A stretch of 64,000 nucleotides of DNA from Dactylorhiza incarnata (Eukaryota > Streptophyta > Magnoliopsida > Asparagales > Orchidaceae). Shown one piece after another: positions 10,669 through 22,153 of the stretch. The position numbers were made by a program, and so were the translations under genes. The stretch is from the NCBI GenBank assembly GCA_033032865.1, contig JAWHQI010000068.1:5146001-5210000 (forward strand), read 5' to 3'. The notes beneath the pieces are model-generated. The model was not told the DNA's origin, did not search any database, and saw only the letters and a list, made by a program, of their open reading frames with translations. Position 1 is the stretch's first letter; every line of letters begins with the position of its first letter.

Positions 10669-13261
10669 CTAAGATGGACCCTGGGAAGAACTTTCTCCAT
10701 CTGTAGACTTTCTTTTCCTAGCTTCAGCAACAACCTTGATCTTCTCCTTTACTTTGAAGTACAGAAATGGCTTGGGAAGATATCTTGGGGGAATCCTTAA
10801 AGGAGTTTACCTTCTTACCATGTTTTCTTTGAGAATCCTTTCCCTTAAAGATTCCCTTTCAAGGTGTTTGATCCACTCAGCAGCTGAATAGACATGGTCA
10901 ATGTCCTTCATTGGATTTCCATGGCTCACCCAGGTATTTACAACAATTGTGTCCAACTCCAGATTGTCATCTTCATGGAGTGGATACTCTAATCTTTCCA
11001 TTCTTTTCTGTGCCATGTATTCTTAAGCAGTTTGAATACCCTCTACCCTTCTCCTCTTTGCTGCTCTCTCATCTGCAATCAGATTTGATTGACTTTGGAA
11101 GTCAAAGTCTTCATCTCTGTTAGGGTTCAAGACCGGAAGATTCAAAGCAATTCTTGTTCCTTGCAGCACTTTTAAGCTTGAGTCCCATTGATTCTCAGTG
11201 ACCTTTCTGACCATGGTAAGGATATTTTCTTGAATAACACTAGAAGCATTATTGACCACTTCCACCACTTGCTTCCTGGCTTCTTCTTGATTGGAGAGTA
11301 TCAGTTTATGGGAGGACTCCATGTTGTTATACAGCTGTATGTGAGCTCCTTTCAGCTTAGCATGTAGATTGAGAATCTTCTCCTCCCCTTCTTTACTATG
11401 TTCCACTATCTTCTTCTCTATTTCAGAATGTTGATTCAATATAGATTGGTAGAGAGTTTGAAAGGTGCTGTCCACATCATCTAAAATGTATTCCTTTGCC
11501 TTGTCAGTGTGGGACTTGACTTGACTGCTTGATGTGTTGACCACTTGTGCCATTCTGGCAACAGCTTTTTCCCAGACATTCTCATTTTTGTAGAGCTGAT
11601 TCTTTACATATGTGATGTCCTTTGTGGAATCCCCTTGATGGTCTGCAATATTCTTCAGAACTGTGTGCTGGGCAGCAACGGTATTTTTGGCCATTTCAAA
11701 CCATCTTGTCATCTGCAGAAGGATATGATCTGATGCAGTTTTGACATCATTAACCTGGGCATTCAGTACAGTGCTTACTGCAGCCACTCTTGACTCCATT
11801 CTTTGCTCACTGGCCTGGATATCCTGAGTCAATGCAGCTCTTGTTGCATGCAATTCATCCCTTATCTGAGCAGAGACATCATTGACCTTTTCAGCAACAA
11901 TCTCTTTTATAGATAACATCTGACCCTCAATCATGGTTTGTATTGAGTTTAACAGGGCAGATGTGTCCAGAACAACAGCTGGTTTTTCCTGGGTCAAATC
12001 CTTTTCAACCAGCTCTTCAGCTCCACTTTGAGTATTAGCCCTCTCATTATCAGGGATCGGCTCCCCCTCAGACGGGGCATTAGGTGATACCAATTCCTGT
12101 TGATGTTCTCCCCCACTAGCATACCCACCTCCTCCTTCATAGGCTGGGCTATGCTCCCCCTCACTTGGGGCATCCATAGGAGGAGTATTTTGTCTAAGGT
12201 CACCTAAAAAATGATTGAGGTGTTAGAAACCTAGACTATACTATTGATAGAAAAGAGAGGCCTAACTGAAATCCTAAATTACCAGGGATAGGTGAATTGT
12301 GAAATTCATCTTCAGCTTGAGGAACAGCTGGATCAGCATTCATCTGAGTTGGCTCAGGATTGGGCTCAACTCTTCCTTGGGGCTCCTCATCCCTTCTTGT
12401 CCTGGGGACATCTTCATTATCTATGTTCATTGGGTTGCTGCCAGATCTAAGATCAGACCCATGAATGTCCTCATTTTCAGATCCATCTGACTTGGAGGAT
12501 GAATCTGATTTCTACTGGGGTGACTCTTTCTTCTTTTCCTTTGCCACAGATGGCTGGCTCATAGGGAGCACTCTGGAGAATCTATCCAAAGTATTAATGT
12601 CCATTCTTTTGAGATAATGGAGATTTGATCCCTTGGAGTTTACAAACGTCTCTGAATGACTATTCTGTAGGTACAGAGATAGTATTCTTCCCATATTGGG
12701 GGCTTGCATAGATTCCTTTATCCTTTGAAAAATAACTTCTCCCCATGAGGTTCTCTTGGACAGAATTATCCTAGTCATTAATTCAAACATGAACTGTGAG
12801 ACAGTGTCATGTGAACCAGGCTTGCATAGGATAACTTTGCCCACTATATCAGACAACAGCTTCCCCTGTTGATTGAAGAACTTCCTCCTTAGACAACTGG
12901 TTTTAGTATCACTAAATCCTGTCCACTTTAGGGCAGTCTGCTTATCCTTTTCAGATAACTCCTCTTCAGTTTTACTGCAGGGAGACAATTTCAGTCCCTT
13001 CTCCAACCTTTTAGCTGTAATCTTTATCTTCTCATTTCCTATCTTGGACTTCAGAATGGTTTTGGAGGGAGATAATTTGACATTGTTGAACTATTCCAGA
13101 ACTTCAGTTCTGAGAATGCAGCAAGGTTCAGATAGCATGTGCTCTAGACCTTGACCTTCCATTAGATGAATCACATGACGTATTTCTTCTGAGGCATGAG
13201 AGAATCCATCTCTTACGATTTCATAGCCCTCCAGGAGATCTTTTGATCTTTTTGGTTCCAT
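10669..13261 (-). pseudogene. SIRE-1 env-like gene with one intron and three in-frame stops
   Basis: A single frame runs from ATG 13261-13259 to TAG 10671-10669 if a 79-nt intron at 12282-12204 is removed, giving 838 codons including the stop. In-frame TAG near 13089, TAG at 12514-12512, TAA at 11025-11023 and TAA at 10809-10807 interrupt it; the last two may delimit an older, shorter end. The central 384 residues form a long heptad-rich, probably coiled-coil region, preceded by an acidic, proline-rich stretch and followed by a basic segment (AAKRRR). No clear signal peptide or membrane helix is seen, so 'env-like' reflects position after pol in SIRE/Maximus elements, not a shown envelope function. 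It lies about 500 bp downstream of the RNase H and must have been expressed separately. Confidence 0.75.
12204..12282 (-). other. Predicted 79-nt GT-AG intron in the env-like gene
   Basis: The minus strand has a donor CTG/GTAATTTAGG and an acceptor CATTTTTTAG/GTG with a T-rich tail. Without splicing the upstream frame stops at about 12236. With splicing a phase-1 junction restores a Gly codon and joins exactly to the frame of the 384-residue ORF. Confidence 0.75.
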
Positions 13262-13757
13262 GGAAGCAGAAAATCGAGGCGTTGAGACGGGAGAGAAGAT
13301 GAATCGTCTCGGCGGCTAAGGGTTTGGCTTTGTGGTGTGTTTTAAGTTACAATGTATCTATTTATAGAATTTCAGTTTCATTTTTATTAACCCTAGGATT
13401 TTAGACTTAATTACCTTATTGCGTGAAGGAGTTTTGGGTTAATTATCGGATTTCATATTGAACATGCCCCGTCTCAGCGGTTCAGCTGAGACGGGGACCT
13501 AGGCCGTTGGGATAGTGAACTGTCAACCGCTGGGACAGTTTGCTCGTCTCAGCGGTTCAACTGGGATTTTTCTCAGCTGATTCAGCTGAGCATACTCCTG
13601 CAGTTTAGCTGATCATAGAGTTTAGATCTAATGTAGATATTTTGGCTGAAGATGTGTCCTAGTCATGTCACTAAGTTGTAGTGTACAATAATGTAAAGTT
13701 TGATAATTCACCATGCATAATCATCAATAGTGACAGCTATTACTCATACATTTAGGA
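13262..13757 (-). other. SIRE-1 spacer between RNase H and env-like gene, with hairpins
   Basis: This noncoding spacer holds two strong inverted repeats. At 13467-13496 two perfect 12-bp arms (CCCCGTCTCAGC) flank a 6-base loop. At 13572-13590 two 9-bp arms (CTCAGCTGA) flank a single base. Further CTCAGCGG and CCGCTGGGA copies lie between them. It may hold the promoter of the env-like gene, but that is inference from position. Confidence 0.7.
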
Positions 13758-16398
13758 TTATTCTATACTAAGCATGCCAAGATCAATTTTGAAAGCATTG
13801 AATTTAGATTCATCCAGTGGCTTTGTAAAGATATCAGCTACTTGTTTGTCAGTGGGGACAAATTCAAGACAGATGTCTTTACACTCTACATGTTCTCTAA
13901 TAAAATGATATCTAATCTCTATATGCTTAGTCCTGCTATGAGAGACAGGTTTTTTAGCAATAGAGATTGCACTGGATGAATCACAATACAAAGGAGATTC
14001 CCTTACCTTGAGGTTGTAATCCTCCAACTTATGTTGTGACCAAAGAAGTTGTGCACAACAGCTACCTGCAGCAATGTATTCAGACTCAGCTATGGATATT
14101 GCCACACTGGTTTGTTTCTTGCTGCTCCAAGATATCAATCTTCTCCCTAGGAATTGACAAGTACCACTTGTACTCTTCCTGTCTTCTTTGCAACCTGCAA
14201 AATCTGCATCTGAAAAGCCTGTTAATTCAAAGTCATTGTTCCTAGGGTACCAAAGGCCAAGATGCAAGCTGCCCTTAAGGTATCTCAAAATCCTCTTCAC
14301 AGAGGTGTAGTGAGATTCCTTAGGACATGCTGGATACCTAGCACAAACACATGTACAATACATAATGTCCTGCTCACTAGCAGTCAAGTATAATAGGGAT
14401 CCAATGATGCATCTGTACATGGACTCATCAAAGGCTTTTCCCTTTTCATCCTTGTCTAATGATACATTAGACCCCATGGGTGTTCTCATGGTGGAGGCTG
14501 ATTCCATCCCAAATTTCTTGATGAGCTCCTTAGTGTACTTGGTCTGGGAGATGAAAATTCCATCATCAGACTGTTTCACTTGGAGCTCAAGGAAATATTT
14601 GAGCTCACCCATACTGCTCAGTTCAAACTCCCCTGCATTAGATTTGCAAATCTCTTGCAGAGGTTGTCATCAGTAGACCCAAAGATTATGTCATCAACAT
14701 AAATTTGGACTAAGAGACACTTGCCCCTTGTTTCCCTAAGAAACAATGTGCTATCAATCTTTCCCCTAATGAACTTGTTCTTGAGGAGAAAGTTGGACAA
14801 AGTATCATACCAAGCTCTTGGAGCTTGCTTGAGACCATATAATGCTTTCCTAAGAAGGTAAACATGAGAAGTTAGAGTTGGATGCACAAAACCTGAAGGA
14901 GGTTCAACATATACCTCTTCCTTCAAGTCTCCATTGAGAAATGCTGATTTGACATCCATCTGGTAGACTTTGAACCTTGTGGGCAGTAGGCAAGAAATAG
15001 CCTAATTGCTTCCAACCTTGCAACTGGTGCAAAGGTTTGATCAAAGTCTATACCTTCCTCTTGCCTATATCCTTTGGCTACTAATCTGGCCTTATTCTTG
15101 ATGATTGTACCATTCTCATCAAGCTTGTTCCTGTATACCCATTTGGTGTCAATCACATTTTGTGCCTGAGGTCTGGGCACCAACTTCCATACTTTGCATC
15201 TCTTGAATTGTAGGAGCTCTTCTTGCATGGCTTCAATCCAGAAGGTGTCTTGATTGGCCTCTTCAAACTTCTTGGGCTCCATTTGAGAAAGGAAGCTCAA
15301 GAATAGTGCTTCATTGTGAGCTCTGCTTCTTGTCAATATGCCTTGGGTATGATCTCCAATTATTAGATCTATTGGATGATCTCTCAGGTGCCTTGCAGCA
15401 GCAGGAAGAGGGTCCTCTGGTGGCTGTGTTTGTTCCATTGGTTCAGCTATGACTTCACCTTCTTGTACCTCTTCTACTTTAGTAATTGCAGCAGCTGTTT
15501 GTGTTTTGCTGCTGCTGGGCTTGTCTTGGACAGTCAGCTCATGCATCCCTTCTTCATTTCCTGTGAAAATATAAGAGCTAGACCATTCTTTGTAGAGAAG
15601 GCTGGTGTCATCAAACACAACATGCATTGATTCTTCTACAACATGAGTTTTCTTGTTATAAAATCTATAAGCTCTACTATGTGAGCTATACCCAACAAGA
15701 ACCCCCACATTGCATTTTTCTGCAAACTTTGTTAATTGAGATTTTCTATTATTTAGAATGTAGCATTTGCAACCAAAGATTCTAAAATAAGAAATTGTAG
15801 GTTGTCTGCCTTTCAGAATCTCATAAGGGGTTTTCCCAAGGACCTTATTGATGGAGGCTCTATTGAGAACATAATAGGCTGTATTGACTGCCTCAGCCCA
15901 GAAGTATTCTGGGAGTGAGGAGTCATTAAGCAATGTTCTACCAGCTTCTATCAAGGTCCTATTCCTCCTCTTAGCCACACCATTTTGCTGTGGAGTCCTT
16001 GGTGAGGAGAACTCTTGGGTGATACCAAATTCTTGACAAAATTTTGTTATGGCTTCAGATTGAAATTCTGTGCCATGGTCAGTTCTTGTCCTGACCACAG
16101 TACATAGTAGATCATTCTGAATAGCCTTGACATAATTTATAAAGACATGTAAGGTATCTGACTTCTTCTTAAGGAAGAATACTCATGTATACTTTGAATG
16201 ATCATCTACAATTACCAAGGTATACAACTTCCCACCTAGGCTCTGAATTGGCAAAGGACCAAACAAGTCCATGTGCAATAGGTATAAACACCTTTTAGTA
16301 TCATTGGAGCCAATACTTTTAAAGGTGGTCCTAGTTTGCTTACCCATTTGGCAAGCATGACAGGGACCACTTTTAACACATTTTAGTTTTGGGAGTTT
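13758..16398 (-). pseudogene. SIRE-1 pol: integrase, reverse transcriptase, RNase H
   Basis: The minus strand gives, in order, the integrase zinc region end (CHACQMGK), the integrase core ([17 protein letters not shown]), RT ([13 protein letters not shown] block, [21 protein letters not shown]) and RNase H (GFSDADFAGC, AESEYIAAGS, LTKPLDE-like end). It is broken by a stop near 16180, a frameshift near 14950, and loss of one G in a G-run near 14625. The third catalytic integrase residue, normally Glu in NGVVERKN, is Lys here (AAG, 15972-15970). Gag, protease and 5' LTR are missing: homology stops at about 16398, where plus-strand SIRE-2 DNA starts. Confidence 0.9.
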
Positions 16399-16575
16399 AT
16401 ATGCAGGGGGAGAATATTTTTGAAGGAACTATATTAAGGGGGAGATCATATTAAGGGAAATCGTCATTGCATCTTTCACATAAGTACTTGTACACACATA
16501 AGTATTTTTCACCATCTCAATAGGATTTATTCGATTTCTTTTTATAAGGATTTGTTATTATCAAAAGGGGGAGAT
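16399..16575 (+). other. SIRE-2 3' untranslated region and polypurine tract
   Basis: This short plus-strand remnant carries repeated GGGGGAGA blocks and ends AAAAGGGGGAGAT (to 16575) directly before an LTR start. Its coding region is absent, having been lost at the junction with the oppositely oriented SIRE-1. Confidence 0.75.
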
Positions 16576-17922
16576 TGTTGGAGCATGCGTTCCGCACTCG
16601 TCCGGTTTGAGAATAACAAATCTCGAATGTATTTGATCCTATTTTTGATTAATGGTGTGCAGATAACAGGTGCAAAAATAACATGATTTCAATTGAAGCA
16701 AAATGACATTTTCCAGAAATTTGAGCTATCGGATTTCCGACAGTGCTATCAGATTTTCGACAGCGCGTATATTTGATCTCTGCGCAGCGGTTAGGATCTA
16801 TCAGATTTCCGATATCGCTATCGGATGGCGATAGACCACGATCTTCCAATAACGCCAGGACGTGCAGCAGTTACCACACAGCGGTTAGGATCTATCGGAT
16901 TTCCGATATCGCTATCGGATGGCGACAGCCCACGATCTTCCTATAACGCCAGAACGTGCAGCGGTTACCTTGGCCCTCAGATATCTGACAGTACTATCGG
17001 ATATCCGACAGCCCACGTCTCAACCATGACCTCAACACGACGTAGAAACTTCATTTTAGTGGGACACGTGGCAGCCTCTGGAGATATCGGATTTCGGCGA
17101 CAACGGCTATCGGACGGCGACAGCTCCTTTTTATTAAAAGGGCTCGAAACTTCGTGGAATTCAGTTCTTGAGATTCCTAAGCCTCCTTCCTGAGTGTTAT
17201 CGTCCAGAGAGCTCTTGAGAACGAAAATCCCCATCCTTGAAGGAGAAAAGAGAGAGCAAAGCCGAAGATTGTACACGCATTCCAAGGAGACTGTCTCAAG
17301 GGATCTTCGCTGTTTTGCTCCAGAAATTCTAAAGGGGGTTTTTCATATTGTATTTTCATTCATTCACTTTTCATTTTGTAATCGTTGGAGAAATCGTCGT
17401 CTTGCATGCGGCATCTAAGTCCTTGCACGGCTTAGGGGAAAATCACTTCCTTGTGCGGAGCGTCCAAGTCCTTGCGTGGCTTGGTGGGAAATCGTGGCCT
17501 TGTGCGCTACGTCTAGATCTTGGGAAGATCTAGAGGATAGGCTTGGGCTTGGTCTTGGGAGAGACAAGTGATAGCCTTCCGATCCTTGGGAGAAGGATTG
17601 GTAAACCAAAATTGTAGATTTTTTTTTATTAACATAATTGTGCCTTGATCTTAAGCATTGTTAAGATCATTTTTTATTGTATGCAAATTTCATGATTAAT
17701 ATAATTATGTCTTTTTCTTTAATTACATATTTGGTGGCATAATCTTTATCTTAGAAATTTGTTTTTGAATTATTAAAAAAAAAACACATTCTTTGGAAAT
17801 TGTTTAGAAGTAATTTTTAGAAAAGTAAAACTTGTTTAAAAATTCTTAAGGAAAAATTATATTTCAAACACACCCTTATTCACCCCCCCCCCCCCCCTCT
17901 AAGGGCGTCATACGATCCAACA
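16576..17922 (+). repeat. SIRE-2 3' LTR
   Basis: The LTR starts TGTTGGA and ends TCCAACA, perfect inverted ends, with a purine tract before it and no primer site after it, so it is a 3' LTR. The last 50 bp carry a poly-C run (17883-17897) followed by CTCTAAGG. From 16725 to 17120 there are repeated inverted motifs ATCGGATTTCCGATA and GCTATCGGATGGCGACAG. A weak TATA-like site lies at 17131-17140. No partner LTR is present. Confidence 0.85.
16725..17120. repeat. Inverted ATCGGA/TCCGAT repeats in SIRE-2 LTR
   Basis: Several copies of an imperfect palindrome around ATCGGATTTCCGAT occur, in part as a larger direct repeat: 16786-16960 contains two copies of a block of about 85 bp that includes CAGCGGTTAGGATCTATC. 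Confidence 0.8.
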
Positions 17923-18714
17923 AGAACCAGCGACAGGACCAGATCAAGGATCTGATTCAGTGAGCAGAGGCAGTCCAGATCTGCGAAACCTGATGAAGAA
18001 GATATCTACCAACAATTGATTGTTGATCTTCAGAGATCGAAGACACCAGGCGGTGAAACCTCCGGTGACTGGGTCTGAGAAGGGCAGCGATCTTCCAGCA
18101 AATGGCGATGATCTCCCTACGATGCAGACCACCAATGGAAACTCTTCCTCATGAAATCGGAGCAAGATGCTCCGATTGAGAGCGGCTTCCTACAGCAGTG
18201 ATCGGAGAATCGCGATCGGAAGAACAAGAAACTTTGCCAGTCTCTCCTCTTCGATCAGCAACAGGAAACAATGCCTCCTTTACCATCTTTCCGGTGACTG
18301 CGTGAGCGCAGATCTTGCAATGGTGACTGTAGATCTTGCAATGGTGACTGCAGATCTTGCAATGATGAAAATACAGGACTGCGTGAGGTGAGTTCCTCGC
18401 ACTCATTCTAGGAATCGCAGCGGGGAAGAATTGCCGGCAGGAAAACACGAGCAGGAGAGCGCCGAAGAAAAATTGTGAAAAAACTCGAGGAAGGAGAGCA
18501 CCGACGGGAACCAAAACTTTGAGCGGAAAAACCTTGAATATCTTGAGAATGTTGAGGCTCCGCTCAAGATAGTCCACTAAGGCTCATCAAGGTGTGGAAT
18601 GACCTTATGTAGTATCTCCAGCATAGAGCCTAACCCTAGTGACACATAACCCATTGGGTCATTCCGAGTCGGTCCCGACACGCAAGGACATATATTATAA
18701 ATAAACCAAACAAT
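17923..18714. other. Unassigned DNA with a short tandem repeat
   Basis: No gene is recognised. At 18311-18365 a unit of about 21 bp (GATCTTGCAATGGTGACTG) is repeated three times. A TATA-like ATATTATAAATA lies at 18690-18702. Open frames on both strands here lack any family motif. It may be a remnant of another copia LTR or leader. Confidence 0.5.
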
Positions 18715-18832
18715 GATCTCATCCATTTTACGCCGAGGTTGCGGCGTCTGAGTAGTGTCTTGATTACGAGATATGTGAAGGAGGAGGGTCAGGGTTGCGG
18801 AATCCATGGAGAAGAGTCGACGATGTTGTAGT
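18715..18832 (+). repeat. TORK1 5' LTR, end fragment
   Basis: This matches 47168-47245 in the 3' LTR (GATCTCATCCATTTTACGCC block) and continues past the point where that copy is interrupted. Upstream of 18715 the similarity stops, so most of the 5' LTR is lost. A degenerate primer site TGGTATTAACGGCC follows at 18833-18846. Confidence 0.75.
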
Positions 18833-19500
18833 TGGTATTAACGGCCTTTGTCGGCCACGAGAAGGAGGACCATGAACGACGACTCTGTTCAGGTCAAAGG
18901 GGAAGCTTCGCTACATACGCATTTTCAGAGAAGCGCAAGTTACGTGCAAAATACATCAGAAAGGATTGTGTTAATCTGTCTCGGTAATTATTGTGGTAAC
19001 TTGTATTTATTTGTGTAAATTATTGCTTAGCAAAGTAAAGGAGATCCATTGTGGATCGAGGAGGGAAAGCATGTATATTTTACGTGTTTTATACACATTT
19101 TCGTGGTGTCTTTCCGGGTTAGACTCCGATCGTCCCGTGGTTTTCACCCAACTGGGTTTCCACATTAAAAAAATCTCTCGTGCACCTTTTATTTTTTTGC
19201 ATGTGTATTTGTATCCGCTAAAACAATCGCGCATGTGCTCTCGCCAAATTAAATTTGCAGGTGCTCAGGTCGGGTTTGCGCACTCTCAAATTCAACAAGT
19301 AGTAACAGAGATAAGTTGATTGTCAGAGCAGCTATCAAGTTGACCTGTCTGAGATTCGAGACGAGTCAATCGAGGTTTTTGGGTTAGTGATCGGGTGCGG
19401 TATATGACGACCATTAGTCCACTCCCTATCCTCTTTGATTCCTTCCTTTGAAATAATCGGCTCAGAGAACTCAGACCAATCCAATTAGTGATAGAGCACG
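18833..19500 (+). other. TORK1 leader with degenerate primer binding site
   Basis: Noncoding DNA between the LTR end and gag. TGGTATTAACGGCC at 18833 resembles the tRNA-Met primer site with several changes. Nothing else is recognised. Confidence 0.6.
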
Positions 19501-22153
19501 ATGAACTCTACTTCAGGTTCGGGCTCCAAGAAAATGGTGAAACTGAACAATGCAAACTACCACCAGTGGCACTTACTGATGGAGCATCTCATCTATGTGA
19601 AGGGATAGCATGCTCCCATATTTGAGGAGATGTCTAAAGACATGGATCCAAATATGTGGAAGGTGGAGCACCGGAAGTTATGCTGATTCATCAGACGGTT
19701 TGTGGAGCTAAACATCTACAATCATGTCGCGAGTATCGTTGTCAGGAAAATCCTTTGGAAGACTCTGAAGACATTTTATTCCAAGAGTACTAGCATTAAC
19801 AAATTGTATTGACTAAAGAAGCTTGGCGAGTTCAGATACAGAGAGGGATCCCCTATCTTGGATCACGTGAATGAGTTCTAGGGTATCATTGACTACCTCA
19901 CAACTATGAAGGTGACCTTCGAGGATGAGTTCAATGCATTGTGGTTGTTGAAGTCTCTTCCAGACTCTTGAGAGATGGTCATGCTTTCTCTGATTAACTC
20001 TTCTCCTGGTGGCATCATTACTATGGAGATTGCCAAAAGTGGCATCGTGAACGAGGAGGTGCGAAAAAAATCTCAAGGACATTAAGGCTATTCTTCACGA
20101 GGTGATGTCCTCTACACCGAACCCATGGGAAGAGGCATGATCAAGAGTAGATGAAGGAAGAGCGAGAGGAGTCAAAGCAAAGGGAAGTCTAGGTCACGCT
20201 ACCACAATGCGGAGTATCATTACTGCCACAATAAGGGTCATATTTAGAAGTTTTGTTACACTCTAAAGAATGAACAGAAGAAGAAGCGAGAGTCCTCGAA
20301 TGAGAAGATGGAGACTCACATGGCTGGCACCACTTCTACAGAGGAGGAGGATATTTTCATTATTGGTGATGATGTCACTGCGGCACTCTCATGCGATGAG
20401 AAGAGAGGGATTATGGACTCAGGTTCCTCTGTGCATGTCTCCCACAACAGAGAGTTATTTGCTACCTACACCACTCATGAATGTGGAGTTCTTAGGATGG
20501 GCAATGGCGATACGTCTAAAGTCATCTGGAGGTGAGACATGCACCTGAAAATGAGCATGAGAGGATTGCTAATTTTGAGGGATGTGCAATACGTACCCTA
20601 CATCCGCTTCAGTCTGGTTTCGGCTGGAAAACTAGGTGATAAGGGACACTTCAGTGTCTTTGGTGGAGATTCCTGGAAACTGATTAGAGGATCATTTGTA
20701 GTAGTCAGAGGTTGGAGAGATACTGGCTTATACTATATGGAGGGGAGGCTTGAAGCTGCTCAGGACAACACTATCAAGGATAGTGCATCCACTTCCTTAT
20801 GTCATAGGAGATTGTGCCACATAAATGAAGTCTGTGGGCCACTGAAGGTCCAGACGAGAGGAGGAGCATCCTAATTTGTGGCGTTCATTGATGATTTTTT
20901 GGGGAAGCGTTGGGTCTACGCTATAAAGACCAAAAATGAGGTCCTCGACACTTTTCGGAGAATCCACGTCGAGGTGGAAAGATAGTCTGGGAGGAAGCTA
21001 ACGTGCATCATGTCCGATAACGGGAGAGAGTATATTGGTCTTTTTGATGAGTATTACAGAATTTAGGGATCATGTATGAAAACACTCCGCCCAAGACGTT
21101 GCAGCTGAATGGCATAGTAGAAAGAATGAACATGACATTGATGGAGACTGTAAGGTGCATGCTATCTGAGTCAAAACTACCTGACTATCTAGCATGTTTT
21201 GGGGTGAGGCTTTATACACAGCTACACACGTCATCAACCTATCTCCTAGTTATGCATTACAGGAGGATGTTCCTGACAGGGTCTGGTACGGGAAGGACCC
21301 TTCATACAGTCTCTTGAGGTTCTTCAGATGCAAATCATTTGTGCATGTCTCTCGGGATGAGAGATCGAAGATAGATTCTAAGACCCGACATTGTATTTTT
21401 CTAGGATATGGCCGCATCGGCGAGTTTGGGTATAGGTTCTTTGATCCGATTTAGAAGAAGCTTGTACGCACCCGCGATGCCATGTTTGAGAAGATCAGAT
21501 TATGGTTGATCCTGAGAAGGTTAACTCTCACACTAATGGAGAGTCTCCTATGATTAGAGGTGATGATACTGAGGAGGCTGAAGATCCTCATCCGATGCAT
21601 GGCATTGAGCCACTTCCAGACCATGAGGATACTACTGATGGCAAGCCTACATAGGGCATCACTGATGATGTGTTTATACCATCTACTGAGCTCGCTTCAC
21701 AAAAGTCTGATTGTGTTAGACACCCATCTTTGAGATACTCCACAATTGGGTATATTTTATTGACTGATGCGGGTGAGCCTGAGTGCTTTGATGAGGCAGT
21801 ACATAGCTCGAAGAAGAAATAGTGGATGGTTGTTATGTAGGATGAGATGCAGTCTCTGCATGAGAACCATACTTATTAGCTGGTACGATTGCCTAAGAGC
21901 AAGAAGGATCTGATGTATCAATGGATTTTCATAGTAAAGTAGGGAGACCCCTCGACACCACTCAGATGTATGGCCAGATTAATGGTGAAGGGTTTCAATC
22001 AGAAATAGGGAGTTGACTTCGATGAGATCTTCTCTCATGTTGTGAAGATGTCATCTTTTCGGTTTGTTCTTAGCCTTGCTGCGAGGCTAAACCTGGAGAT
22101 TGAGCAGATGGATGTCAAGACCAGCTTTCTTCTTGGTGATCTTGAGGAGTGGT
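19501..22153 (+). pseudogene. TORK1 gag-pol, 5' part (gag, protease, integrase, start of RT)
   Basis: From ATG 19501 a Tork-lineage gag can be followed (KLNNANYHQWHLLMEHL) but it is broken by many stops, mostly TAG. The zinc knuckle near 20215-20255 has Tyr at the first Cys position and a stop inside. The protease keeps MDSGSSVHVS. The frame then jumps from CHRRLCHINE to CGPLKVQTRGGAS at about 20830, so some 55 residues with the integrase HHCC zinc finger are deleted. The integrase core keeps FIDDF and IMSDNGREYIG. The RT begins and is cut at GDLEE by SIRE-3; it resumes at 45526. The element is long dead. Confidence 0.85.
22149..22153. other. Target site duplication of SIRE-3, left copy (GTGGT)
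   Basis: GTGGT precedes the SIRE-3 LTR. The right copy at 45521-45525 is GCGGT, one base different. Removing SIRE-3 and one copy joins the TORK1 RT frame directly. Confidence 0.85.

Noticed and set aside
10669..13261. True envelope glycoprotein in SIRE-1
   Set aside because: No signal peptide, membrane helix or glycoprotein features can be seen; only its position after pol and a coiled coil support the env-like label.
17944..18577. Possible host gene on the minus strand (142 and 73 residue frames)
   Set aside because: No family motif, a short tandem repeat inside, and flanks made of retrotransposon ends. More likely old LTR or leader DNA.
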